The notes: generated by a model from the sequence alone, not told the origin. Positions 1 to 7,030 are shown, counted from the stretch's first letter. The stretch is DNA of 8,884 bases from JAIXWP01 sp943372555 (GCA_943372555.1 CALRZB010000108.1:1-8884); one strand, 5' to 3'. A program made the numbers and translations.

Positions 1-789
1 ACCACCTCTCTGTAGGTGCCCAAGTACAGAAACTCTTGTTTCGTATTCCACATATTTCTCTGTCACCTTTTTGGCAATCTCATAAGCACCGCCACTTTTC
101 GAACCTTCAGCAACGATTACGATACTAGAGGTTTTTCCACTTTCCTCAGTGCTTCTGAGCGTTTCAACAAGTTGGTCAACACTCATTTCATCTTCTGGAA
201 GAATGATAGCAATCGCACCAGTTGCAATACCCGCCTTGAGAGCGATAAAGCCACTATTGCGTCCCATTACCTCAACAAAAAACAATCGATTGTGACTTGT
301 CGCTGTATCACGAATCTTATCCACCGCATCCACTACAGTGTTGGTAGCAGTGTCAAAACCAATACAGTGATCAGTTCCATAGAGATCATTATCTATAGAA
401 CCTGGAATACCAATAATTGGAATTCCGTATTCTTTGTAAAAAATATGTGCTCCTGTAAATGTGCCGTTACCACCGATTGTGATAAGCGCGTCCACTCCAT
501 TCTTCTTCAAATTCTCGTAAGCCTTTTTACGACCTTCTTCAGTCATAAATTCCTTGCTTCTTGAACTCTTTAATATCGTACCTCCTCTTCCAAGAATTTT
601 TGCAACAGAACGTTCATTCAAGCGCTTAAAATCGCCTTCAATCATTCCTTGATATCCTTGAAAAATCCCTTCGCATTCCACATTATGAAATACGCAAGCA
701 CGAACTACGGCGCGAAGCGCTGCATTCATACCAGGAGCATCTCCTCCACTGGTTAAAACTCCTATTCGTTTAATTGAATGAGCTGTCAT
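1..789 (-). CDS. pfkA: ATP-dependent 6-phosphofructokinase, N-terminal 263 residues (3' end off the window)
   Basis: Phosphorylates fructose 6-phosphate to fructose 1,6-bisphosphate in cytosolic glycolysis. I translated it from the ATG at 787-789; the frame stays open to base 1, so perhaps the last fifth is missing. Visible PFK landmarks are LTSGGDAPGMNA (residues 12-23), IGGNGT (105-110), PGSIDND (129-135, catalytic base D133), R168, EVMGR (173-177), E228, R252 and GHLQRGG (257-263). Glycine follows the GGN triplet, which fits an ATP enzyme rather than a pyrophosphate enzyme. Two positions are unusual: N108 stands where E. coli PfkA has the Mg-ATP-contacting D103, and S131 stands where E. 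coli has T125. Both were read directly from the DNA. The gene is divergent from a Nudix-type regulator across a palindrome, so it may be that regulator's target (inference). The family call is very secure; full catalytic competence is not. Confidence 0.96.
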   Translation of the reverse strand, partial: MTAHSIKRIGVLTSGGDAPGMNAALRAVVRACVFHNVECEGIFQGYQGMIEGDFKRLNERSVAKILGRGGTILKSSRSKEFMTEEGRKKAYENLKKNGVDALITIGGNGTFTGAHIFYKEYGIPIIGIPGSIDNDLYGTDHCIGFDTATNTVVDAVDKIRDTATSHNRLFFVEVMGRNSGFIALKAGIATGAIAIILPEDEMSVDQLVETLRSTEESGKTSSIVIVAEGSKSGGAYEIAKKVTEKYVEYETRVSVLGHLQRGG

Positions 790-809
790 ATCTTTTTTGT
801 ATGCAAGGT

Positions 810-817
810 TAAACGTA
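810..817 (-). promoter_or_regulatory. Possible -7 element for pfkA
   Basis: On the minus strand this reads TACGTTTA, one base off the Bacteroidota -7 consensus TAnnTTTG, about 20 bases upstream of the pfkA ATG. No TTG/TTTG -33 element is seen at the usual spacing. That position would fall in the palindrome at 829-853, which fits steric repression by a bound regulator. Weak on its own. Confidence 0.25.
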
Positions 818-828
818 TTACCATGCGA

Positions 829-853
829 ACTTAGTGTAATTTTTACACTAAGT
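829..853. promoter_or_regulatory. Perfect 25-bp palindrome, probable operator of the adjacent Nudix-type regulator
   Basis: The left arm ACTTAGTGTAA (829-839) and right arm TTACACTAAGT (843-853) are exact reverse complements around a TTT centre. The inner 21 bp (831-851) has the size and symmetry expected for a dimeric winged-helix repressor of the NrtR/Nudix family. It sits in the 123-bp gap between the divergent pfkA and regulator starts, upstream of both candidate -7 elements. It is not terminator-like: it lies between two start codons and the stem is not GC-rich. The assignment to this regulator is inferred from position only. Confidence 0.7.
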
Positions 854-875
854 CAAAAAAAAGAAATGAAATACT

Positions 876-883
876 TACCTTTG
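876..883 (+). promoter_or_regulatory. -7 promoter element of the Nudix-type regulator gene
   Basis: TACCTTTG matches the Bacteroidota -7 consensus TAnnTTTG exactly and lies 29 bases before the chosen ATG at 913. The -33 region is A-rich and has no clear TTG. The palindrome at 829-853 ends 22 bases upstream, where a bound protein could block or assist polymerase, so autoregulation is possible. Confidence 0.45.
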
Positions 884-912
884 AGAAGATTTTATAAATT
901 CCTTTAGTGCGT

Positions 913-1620
913 ATGGTGAAGAAAGAAACCACCCCAATGGATGTTTCGGTTGACTGTGTTGTATTTGGCTTTGACGAACAAAAGCTGAAGATTTTGCTTA
1001 TTGAGCAAAAGCAACCAGACAGCACTCACCTTATCAAACTTCAAAAGGCTATTCCTGGTGACTTAGTTCAAGATGAAGAAAGTTTAGACGAGGCTGCTCG
1101 CCGTGTTTTGCTAGAACTTACAAGCTTGGAAGGAATCTATCTCAAACAATTCAAATCATTCGGTAATCCAGAGCGTGTTCGTGGACTAAAAGATCAGGAA
1201 TGGCTTCGTAGTTTTAGAAATCATCCAGAGCGACGAGTACTTACAGTTGGGTATTATTCTTTGGTGAAAATGGATGAGTTCAATCCCAAAGCAGCCTCTT
1301 TCGCGGGAAAGGCGCAGTGGGTAGATGTCTACAAGGTGCCCATATTGGCATTCGACCACAATGAAATAATTGAAGAAGCGCTCGCAATGCTACGTCACGA
1401 GCTGGTTTCAGATAATATTGGATTCGAATTATTGCCTGATAAATTTACATTATCACAGCTACAGCGTCTGTATGAAATTATCTTGGATAAAAAATTAGAC
1501 AAGCGAAATTTCAGAAAGAATGCCCTGAAAAATGCACGTCTTCAAGCGCTTGATGAAAAACAAAAGGGCGTGCTTCATAAGCCCGCCCAATTATTCAAAT
1601 TTCAAAAGACTGAAGAATAA
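913..1620 (+). CDS. Nudix-fold transcriptional regulator (NrtR/AraR-like, Nudix domain plus winged helix)
   Basis: A predicted 235-residue cytosolic DNA-binding regulator. The N-terminal Nudix-like domain (about residues 8-150) starts with a strand-rich segment, DVSVDCVVFGFD. The C-terminal winged-helix domain (about 165-225) carries FELLPDKFTLSQLQRLYE and KLDKRNFRKNAL, which are hallmarks of the regulatory Nudix family in which the Nudix domain senses a nucleotide-sugar or sugar ligand. The Nudix box is degenerate: aligning G49-x5-E55-x7-R63 gives R64 and L67 where the metal-binding REUxEE glutamates belong, and T70 replaces the glycine. Hydrolysis is therefore unlikely. I chose ATG 913 over an in-frame GTG at 907, because ATG is the stronger start and homologous starts sit just before the TPMDVSVDC segment. 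It is divergent from pfkA across a palindrome and convergent with ilvE (2-bp gap). Its ligand and targets are unknown; a sugar-responsive role is inferred from pfkA. Confidence 0.87.
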   Translation: MVKKETTPMDVSVDCVVFGFDEQKLKILLIEQKQPDSTHLIKLQKAIPGDLVQDEESLDEAARRVLLELTSLEGIYLKQFKSFGNPERVRGLKDQEWLRSFRNHPERRVLTVGYYSLVKMDEFNPKAASFAGKAQWVDVYKVPILAFDHNEIIEEALAMLRHELVSDNIGFELLPDKFTLSQLQRLYEIILDKKLDKRNFRKNALKNARLQALDEKQKGVLHKPAQLFKFQKTEE

Positions 1621-1622
1621 CT

Positions 1623-2690
1623 TCAGACAATTCTTATATTCCAGTGATGGGTATCTTGTTCGTTACCTCGTTTTAATTCATCCATAAAGTCCGAAACTTT
1701 TGGGGCAAATTCCCACTCAGAAAAAGGACGTAATTCGTAGTCTTTTCCTTGGTAATTGATTACTCGAATAGGTGCAATAGTTGCTGCTGTTCCTGCGCCA
1801 AAAGCTTCATGCAATTCACCTTTTGAAATTAATTCCATAACTTCTTTGACGCTCACTTTGCGCTCTTCAACATTGTAGCCCCAATCACGAGCCACGGCTA
1901 GCACACTATCGCGTGTTACACCATCCAAGATAGAGTCAGAAACCATTGGAGTAAAGATGGTATTCCCAGAACGGAATATCACGTTCATCGTACCACTTTC
2001 TTCAAAATATTCGTGCGTTTGTCCGTCTGTCCACAAGATTTGATTGTAGCCTTCTTCCTGAGCCAACTTGGTTGGCCACAGAGCAGCTCCGTAATTACCA
2101 GCCGCTTTCGCATGACCAGTTCCACCTTTCGCCGCTCGGGTAAACTTGGGTTCGATCTTTACTTTTAATTCACCAGTATAATATTTTCCTACAGGACAAG
2201 TAAATATGATGAACAGATAATTGTCGCTCGGCTTTACCCCTACATATTCGTCAATAGAAAACATATGAGGACGAATATACAAGGCTTCACCTTCGCCTTT
2301 CGGAATCCAATTTTGATCAAGAGATACAAGTTGACTTAAGCAATCAAGGAATGTCTGCTCTGGCAATTCAGGCATACACATTCTTTTGGCACTTATGTTT
2401 AATCGAGCTGCATTCTTCTCTGGACGAAAAACATAAACTTCTCCTTTATCATTCTTGTAGGCCTTTAAACCTTCAAAAATGGCCTGCCCGTAGTGCAAAG
2501 CACTAATGGCTGGAGAAAAATTCATCGCACCGTAAGGTTGGATAACCGGAGTTCCCCATTGCCCGTCTTTGTATTCGACCACACACATGTGATCAGAAAA
2601 TACCTTTCCGAAGCCTAGGTTTTCCCAGTCTACCTCAGATACACGGCTAGCCGCAACCTTACGGACTTCAATCTTTGATGTTGCTATCAT
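1623..2690 (-). CDS. ilvE: Branched-chain amino acid aminotransferase
   Basis: A PLP-dependent fold-type IV aminotransferase that performs the last step of leucine, isoleucine and valine synthesis (2-oxo acid plus glutamate) and the first step of their breakdown. It is 355 residues long, normal for the longer bacterial/eukaryotic-like BCAT group. Landmarks are ALHYGQAIFEGLKAY (64-78), R140 in YIRPHMF, the PLP-binding K195 in GHAKAAGNYGAAL, EYFEESGTMNVIF (227-239), LDGVTRDSVL (255-264) and AFGAGTAATIAPI (296-308). I set the start at the ATG at 2688-2690 (MIATSKIEVRK). An in-frame ATG at 2765 would add 25 residues not typical of the family, and they would be encoded by the promoter itself. The gene ends 2 bp from the convergent Nudix regulator, leaving no room for a separate terminator. 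It lies 137 bp downstream of the response regulator gene and appears to have its own promoter. Confidence 0.96.
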   Translation of the reverse strand: MIATSKIEVRKVAASRVSEVDWENLGFGKVFSDHMCVVEYKDGQWGTPVIQPYGAMNFSPAISALHYGQAIFEGLKAYKNDKGEVYVFRPEKNAARLNISAKRMCMPELPEQTFLDCLSQLVSLDQNWIPKGEGEALYIRPHMFSIDEYVGVKPSDNYLFIIFTCPVGKYYTGELKVKIEPKFTRAAKGGTGHAKAAGNYGAALWPTKLAQEEGYNQILWTDGQTHEYFEESGTMNVIFRSGNTIFTPMVSDSILDGVTRDSVLAVARDWGYNVEERKVSVKEVMELISKGELHEAFGAGTAATIAPIRVINYQGKDYELRPFSEWEFAPKVSDFMDELKRGNEQDTHHWNIRIV

Positions 2691-2737
2691 TAAGCAGGTT
2701 TGTTTGGTTGATTGATGAGTCCTAAATAGCAGAAAAA

Positions 2738-2766
2738 CAAAAGTATGTTTTCCCACAATGCGCAAA
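2738..2766 (-). promoter_or_regulatory. Probable ilvE promoter
   Basis: On the minus strand TTTG (2766-2763), a 17-base spacer and TACTTTTG (2745-2738) match the Bacteroidota -33/-7 pattern, giving a leader of roughly 40 bases before the ilvE ATG. The TTTG is itself the end of another -7-like octamer, TACATTTG (2770-2763), so a second, more upstream start is possible. Confidence 0.5.
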
Positions 2767-2827
2767 TGTAACTTGACTTGGCGCTAAAACAGAGTTTTTG
2801 GGAGATATTAAATACTAAAAAAATGCT

Positions 2828-3511
2828 TTAGCTGCCCATTGGACTGAAAAGAAACTTATTAGGACTAACAAGTTGTGATTTCACAGCGTACATAACGATT
2901 GCAGCTGTATTGTTAACACCTAGTTTCTGCATAATATTCTTCCTGTGAGTGTTAACTGTATGCGGAGATAAAAAGAGTTTTTCGGCTATCTCATTATTAG
3001 TATAACCTTCGGCTATATACTTGATTACCTCCAGTTCTCGCTCACTTATCACAACAGGCTCACAATTGAACTCCGCAATTTCGAGATCATTCAACTCTAT
3101 CGCCTCTCTGCGAATAGTATCCAAGATTTGACCACAGAAAAACTTTCCGCCATTGGCTGTTTCTCTAATACTATCTACGATTTCATTGATATCACAATCC
3201 TTCTTGATGTACGAGGTAACTCCTGCGCGCAAAGCATTCACAATCGTAACACCAGATTGCTCTCCGGTAATTGCAACAAATTTGAGTTTGCTATTTATTC
3301 GAAATGCCTTTGCAAAGACATCTATGCTAAAATCCTTCGCTGCAAAATCGATAAGAATTACGTCAGGTTGAAAGCTTTTAATCATGTCAAGCAATTGCTC
3401 TTCACTTGAAGCCTCCCCTAAGAGCTGGAAGTCATCATATTGACGCAAAATACTGTTCAGACCTGTTCTGATCAGATGATTACTGTCTGCTATGATTATG
3501 CTTGTTACCAC
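2828..3511 (-). CDS. Orphan NarL/FixJ-type response regulator (receiver plus LuxR helix-turn-helix)
   Basis: A predicted cytosolic two-component response regulator of 227 residues. The receiver domain (1-120) has phosphoacceptor D55 in VILIDF, T82 in VAITGE and K103 in SYIKKD. The acidic pocket keeps D9 but has S10 where most receivers carry a second acidic residue (IIIADSNHL). The LuxR/GerE domain spans about 153-215: ISERELEVIKYIAEGYTNNE, then the recognition region LSPHTVNTHRKNIMQKLG (181-198). The start is GTG at 3509-3511; upstream in frame there is a TAA before any ATG. No histidine kinase gene is adjacent, so its partner lies elsewhere. It lies 103 bp downstream of argS with no obvious terminator between them and no clear promoter of its own, so read-through from argS is possible. 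The regulated genes are unknown. Confidence 0.93.
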   Translation of the reverse strand: MVTSIIIADSNHLIRTGLNSILRQYDDFQLLGEASSEEQLLDMIKSFQPDVILIDFAAKDFSIDVFAKAFRINSKLKFVAITGEQSGVTIVNALRAGVTSYIKKDCDINEIVDSIRETANGGKFFCGQILDTIRREAIELNDLEIAEFNCEPVVISERELEVIKYIAEGYTNNEIAEKLFLSPHTVNTHRKNIMQKLGVNNTAAIVMYAVKSQLVSPNKFLFSPMGS

Positions 3512-3614
3512 GGTGTAAATATCTTATGTAAATTCTTTCTAAATAATATTTTCACACATATTTTTTTAACATCGATGCGTTTCGACGATTGGAAAAATGA
3601 TAAACTGTTGATTA

Positions 3615-5411
3615 CTACATCCTTTCAACCATATCTATGCCTAAAAGACCCATTGACATTTTTACAACAACTCCAATCTTAGCGATAAGAGCCACTCTAA
3701 AATTTCTGATTTCAACATTCTCTTCCCTCAATACAGGATAGTCATTGTAATAGCTGCTGAATTCTTTAACCAATTCGAATGTATAGTTAGCAATTATGCC
3801 GGGATTGTATGCTTTTCCAGCTTCTTCAATAATTTCAGGAAAATCGTGTAGTTTTTGAATAAGCGCCAATTCACCAGCATTAAGCAATTCCGGAGCTATT
3901 GAAGTCGAATAGTTCAGCTCTCCAAAGCTCTCTTGATATTTTCTTGAAATTGCTCTAGTTCTAACATAGCTGTATTGAATAAATGGCCCTGTATTACCCG
4001 TAAAATCAATGCTTTCCTTAGGATTAAACATCATATTTTTAACAGGATCGACTTTCAATAGGAAATATTTCAACGCCGCCATTCCAATGTTGTGATAAAC
4101 CTCTTCTTTGTCTTGATCAGACAGAGCTTCGAGTTTCCCTTGCTCCGCAGCAACGCTCCTCGCCTCCTCTTTCATCTCAAGCATTATGTCATCGGCATCT
4201 ACTACGGTTCCTTCTCTGCTCTTCATTTTGCCTTCAGGAAGTTCTACCATGCCATAACTCAGATGGTAGCATTGTTCGCCCCATTCAAAACCAAGCTTTT
4301 TAAGAATTTTGAAAAGCACATTGAAATGATACTCTTGTTCATTTCCTACTGTATAAATTTGATAAGCGATATCTGGAAATTCTCTGAATCTCAAAATTGC
4401 CGTTCCAATGTCTTGCGTGATATACATCGCTGTACCGTCTTTTCTCAAAAGAGCCTTTTGATCAAGTCCTTGATCAGTCAAGTCAACCCAGATTGAACCA
4501 TCTTCTTTTTTAAAGAAAATGTCTTTTTCAAGTCCTTGAATAACTTCATCTCTTCCGAGCAAATACGTATCACTTTCAAAATACAACTTATCAAAATCTA
4601 CTCCCATGGTTTTATAGGTCGATTCAAAACCTTTGTAAACCCATGAGTTCATTGTTTTCCAAAGCCCATATACTTCTTCATCTTTTGCCTCCCACTTTCT
4701 AAGCATGTCTTGAGCTTCTTGCATGATTGGCGCTTCCTGAGCGGCTTTTGCCTCATCCATGCCTCCTTCTATAAGTTCCTTTTGTTGTGCTTTGTAGAGT
4801 TTATCAAATTCCACATAGTATTTCCCAACAAGCTTATCGCCCTTCATGTTTGTGGATTCTGGAGTATCACCATTGCCCAGCTTTGTCCAAGCCACCATGC
4901 TTTTACAAATATGAATGCCTCTGTCATTGATGATTTGCACTTTAGACACTTTGTGTCCATTCGCTTTCAATATTTCAGCAACAGAATAGCCCAAGAAATT
5001 ATTTCTCAGGTGTCCAAGGTGCAATGGTTTATTGGTGTTTGGTGAAGAATACTCCACCATAATATGCGACTTCGAGTTCGCTTCTGCAAATCCAAATTTT
5101 TCGTTTTTATAAGCTTCCAAAAAGAAATTTCCCCAGTATTCAGGAGAAATCGACAAATTCAAAAAGCCTTTCACCACATTGAATGCAGTTACTTCTTTTA
5201 CATTTTCGGTCAGGTAAGCACCAAGAGCCTCTCCAGTTTGCTCTGGTCCCTTTTTAGAAACCTTTACAAATGGAAATACAACCACCGTGATATCACCTTC
5301 GAATTCCTTGCGAGTCTTTTGCAACTGAACTTGATTTGTGCTAGCTGATGCTCCAAATAATTTTTGAACGGCATCAACTATTGAATTGGTCAGAATGGAC
5401 TGGATGTTCAT
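3615..5411 (-). CDS. argS: Arginyl-tRNA synthetase
   Basis: A class I aminoacyl-tRNA synthetase that charges tRNA-Arg in the cytosol. It has 598 residues, close to the usual bacterial length. Domains in order are an N-terminal additional domain (about 1-110), a Rossmann catalytic core with YSSPNTNKPLHLGHLRNN (121-138, HLGH signature 131-134), and the KMSKS-equivalent loop KMKSREGTVV (395-404). The helical DALR anticodon-binding domain covers about 470-598 and ends in AKIGVVVKMSMGLLGIDMVERM-type sequence typical of ArgRS. I placed the start at the ATG at 5409-5411 (MNIQSILTN). The reading frame extends 21 codons further to an ATG at 5474, but that segment is not ArgRS-like and would crowd the divergent riboflavin gene. 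The stop is TAG. It is divergent from the riboflavin gene across a 128-bp gap in which I find no convincing minus-strand promoter. Confidence 0.98.
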   Translation of the reverse strand: MNIQSILTNSIVDAVQKLFGASASTNQVQLQKTRKEFEGDITVVVFPFVKVSKKGPEQTGEALGAYLTENVKEVTAFNVVKGFLNLSISPEYWGNFFLEAYKNEKFGFAEANSKSHIMVEYSSPNTNKPLHLGHLRNNFLGYSVAEILKANGHKVSKVQIINDRGIHICKSMVAWTKLGNGDTPESTNMKGDKLVGKYYVEFDKLYKAQQKELIEGGMDEAKAAQEAPIMQEAQDMLRKWEAKDEEVYGLWKTMNSWVYKGFESTYKTMGVDFDKLYFESDTYLLGRDEVIQGLEKDIFFKKEDGSIWVDLTDQGLDQKALLRKDGTAMYITQDIGTAILRFREFPDIAYQIYTVGNEQEYHFNVLFKILKKLGFEWGEQCYHLSYGMVELPEGKMKSREGTVVDADDIMLEMKEEARSVAAEQGKLEALSDQDKEEVYHNIGMAALKYFLLKVDPVKNMMFNPKESIDFTGNTGPFIQYSYVRTRAISRKYQESFGELNYSTSIAPELLNAGELALIQKLHDFPEIIEEAGKAYNPGIIANYTFELVKEFSSYYNDYPVLREENVEIRNFRVALIAKIGVVVKMSMGLLGIDMVERM

Positions 5412-5527
5412 GTTGCTTGAAATAACTTTTGATTTGAGGGCGCAAATTACTTCAAGAAAATGTAATGAAAGCACTATTCTTTAACATAGTTCTTCAATAG
5501 AATATCGATGTTGAGCAGTGCTTGGTG

Positions 5528-5535
5528 TAAATTTG
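5528..5535 (+). promoter_or_regulatory. -7-like element abutting the riboflavin gene start
   Basis: TAAATTTG matches TAnnTTTG exactly but ends only 4 bases before the ATG at 5540, so transcription from it would start at or just after that ATG. Either it is a chance match, or the mRNA is nearly leaderless, or translation starts later (GTG at 5555). A TTG at 5511-5513 is only 14 bases upstream, shorter than usual. Confidence 0.25.
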
Positions 5536-5539
5536 CCTC

Positions 5540-6676
5540 ATGATAGCATCTACTGTGAAAGAAAAATTGGATACCATTCAGGAAGCAATTGAAGATATCC
5601 GCAATGGTAAAATCGTGATTGTAGTAGACGATGAGGATCGTGAAAACGAAGGTGACTTCATCACAGCTGCGCGCAATGTCACTCCGGAGGTTATCAATTT
5701 CATGAGCAAACATGGTCGCGGATTGATTTGTGCTTCACTAACAGAAGAACGTTGTCAGGAGCTTGAATTAGACTTGATGGTAACGCGCAATACCGACCCA
5801 AATAAGACAGCATTTACCATTTCTGTTGACCTTCTTGGTCATGGCTGCACAACGGGTATTAGTGCGCATGATAGAGCCAAAACAGTTCAAGCTTTAATAG
5901 ACCCGACTACTCAGCCATCAGATTTGGGGCGTCCCGGACATATTTTCCCGCTAATTTCTAAAAATGGTGGTGTTTTAAGAAGAACTGGTCACACAGAAGC
6001 TACGGCTGACTTGGCTCGATTGGCAGGATTTGAACCAGCCGGCGTTCTAGTAGAAATCATGAACGACGATGGGACGATGGCTCGTCTTCCACAATTGATG
6101 GAAATTGCTGCCAAGTTTGATTTAAAGATTGTGAGCATTAAAGATTTGATTGCCTATAGACTTTCGCAAGAAACATTGGTGCAAAGAGTCGAGAGCCTTC
6201 CTTTTCAAACCAGGTATGGCAATTTCGAACTTGTGGTGTTCAAGCAGACTTTGGAATCGAAAGAACACATGGCTCTCGTAAAAGGTACTTGGAGTGAAGA
6301 GGAAGTGGTACCCGTGCGTGTACATAGTTGCAACTTTATTTCTGATATATTCGGAGCAAAGGACCTCGGACAGGATGACTTGCTTCATAAAGCCATGCAA
6401 TTGATCGAAAATGAAGGAAAGGGAGTTATAGTATACATGAATCATCTTCAAAAGGATAGAACGCTTTCTCAGGAAATCTCCGAGTTGAAGTCAATGAAGT
6501 CTAACGGTGAGATTAAAGGTTCTCCGGTTATGGACAGTCGTGATTATGGAATTGGCGCTCAAATCTTGCGTGATCTTGGAGTTCGCAAAATGGAATTACT
6601 CACAAACAATCCTACAAAACGATCTGGACTTATAGGCTATGGTTTAGAAATGATCGGAAGCCGCGAACTGAAATAA
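5540..6676 (+). CDS. ribB: DHBP synthase with degenerate C-terminal GTP cyclohydrolase II domain (RibBX-like)
   Basis: The N-terminal part makes 3,4-dihydroxy-2-butanone 4-phosphate from ribulose 5-phosphate for riboflavin synthesis. DHBPS domain (about 10-207): VVDDEDRENEGDF (28-40), HGRGLICASL (58-67), GCTTGISAHDRAKTV (102-116), RPGHIFPL (131-138) and RRTGHTEATADLARLAG (147-163), all intact. The C-terminal part (about 216-378) aligns with GTP cyclohydrolase II through TRYGNFELVVFKQT, RVHS, DIFGA, DSRDYGIGAQILRDLGVRKM and LLTNNPTKRSGLIGYGLE. The zinc-binding CRCDCG stretch is replaced by KDLGQD (274-279), the EGRGIGL loop is replaced around 302-308 (LQKDRTL), and the catalytic tyrosine segment is gone. 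D332 and R334 of the DERD motif remain. The first reaction should work, while GTP cyclohydrolase activity is very unlikely, so a separate ribA should exist elsewhere. The start is the first ATG; a GTG at 5555 is an alternative. A terminator follows 21 bases after the stop. Confidence 0.93.
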   Translation: MIASTVKEKLDTIQEAIEDIRNGKIVIVVDDEDRENEGDFITAARNVTPEVINFMSKHGRGLICASLTEERCQELELDLMVTRNTDPNKTAFTISVDLLGHGCTTGISAHDRAKTVQALIDPTTQPSDLGRPGHIFPLISKNGGVLRRTGHTEATADLARLAGFEPAGVLVEIMNDDGTMARLPQLMEIAAKFDLKIVSIKDLIAYRLSQETLVQRVESLPFQTRYGNFELVVFKQTLESKEHMALVKGTWSEEEVVPVRVHSCNFISDIFGAKDLGQDDLLHKAMQLIENEGKGVIVYMNHLQKDRTLSQEISELKSMKSNGEIKGSPVMDSRDYGIGAQILRDLGVRKMELLTNNPTKRSGLIGYGLEMIGSRELK

Positions 6677-6697
6677 CAATCAGAAAGTACAAAGCAT

Positions 6698-6728
6698 AAA
6701 AAAAGCCATTCTTTCGAATGGCTTTTTT
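6698..6728. terminator. Bidirectional intrinsic terminator between the riboflavin gene and rpmE2
   Basis: The arms AAAAAAGCCATTC and GAATGGCTTTTTT pair perfectly around a TTTC tetraloop. The T run on the plus strand ends the riboflavin gene transcript; the A run (T on the minus strand) ends the rpmE2 transcript, whose stop codon is 19 bases away. Confidence 0.93.
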
Positions 6729-6746
6729 AATATATCGAGAAAACGA

Positions 6747-7004
6747 TTATTTCTTGTCGAATTTCGCGTAACGAGTTTTGAACTTGTCGATACGACCTGC
6801 TGTATCCACCAATTGAACTTTACCAGTATAGAATGGATGTGAAGTGTGTGAAATCTCCATTTTAATCAATGGATACTCATTGCCATCTTCCCATTTGATG
6901 GTTTCTTTGCTGTTCGTAGTTGACTTGCTCAAGAACGAATACTCGTTTGACATGTCTTTGAACACTACGAGGCGGTAATTTTCTGGATGAATATCTTTTT
7001 TCAT
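6747..7004 (-). CDS. rpmE2: 50S ribosomal protein L31 type B
   Basis: A small ribosomal protein of the large subunit, 85 residues. It begins MKKDIHPENYRLVVFKDMS, followed by EYPLIKMEISHTSHPFYTGK (44-63) and QLVDTAGRIDKFKTRYAK, the standard L31 type B layout. It has no cysteine, so it is the zinc-independent (C-minus) form that in other bacteria substitutes for the zinc form when zinc is scarce. In Bacteroidota it is commonly the only L31, so zinc regulation should not be assumed; I see no obvious Zur-like palindrome at its promoter. The ATG follows an A/G-rich tract (AAAAAAGAAAAAGAA) in place of a Shine-Dalgarno sequence. It is monocistronic, flanked by a good promoter and the shared terminator. 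Confidence 0.98.
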   Translation of the reverse strand: MKKDIHPENYRLVVFKDMSNEYSFLSKSTTNSKETIKWEDGNEYPLIKMEISHTSHPFYTGKVQLVDTAGRIDKFKTRYAKFDKK

Positions 7005-7030
7005 TTCTTTTTCTTTTTTCTAACGGGCGG

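Noticed and set aside
16..564. Plus-strand open frame of 182 codons
   Set aside because: It lies antisense to pfkA, whose minus-strand translation has clear conserved motifs throughout.
2691..2765. 25-codon N-terminal extension of IlvE
   Set aside because: The residues are not family-like and overlap a good -33/-7 promoter match; the ATG at 2690 starts the conserved protein.
2786..2798. Small hairpin AAAAC/GTTTT downstream of the response regulator
   Set aside because: A 5-bp stem with a single G-C pair is too weak to call a terminator.
3512..3614. Gap between argS and the response regulator, searched for a terminator or promoter
   Set aside because: It is AT-rich with a short ATCGAT palindrome, but has no stable hairpin with a T run and no TAnnTTTG match, so nothing is called.
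5412..5474. 21-codon N-terminal extension of ArgRS
   Set aside because: The conserved ArgRS N-terminus begins at MNIQSIL; the extra segment is intergenic in character.
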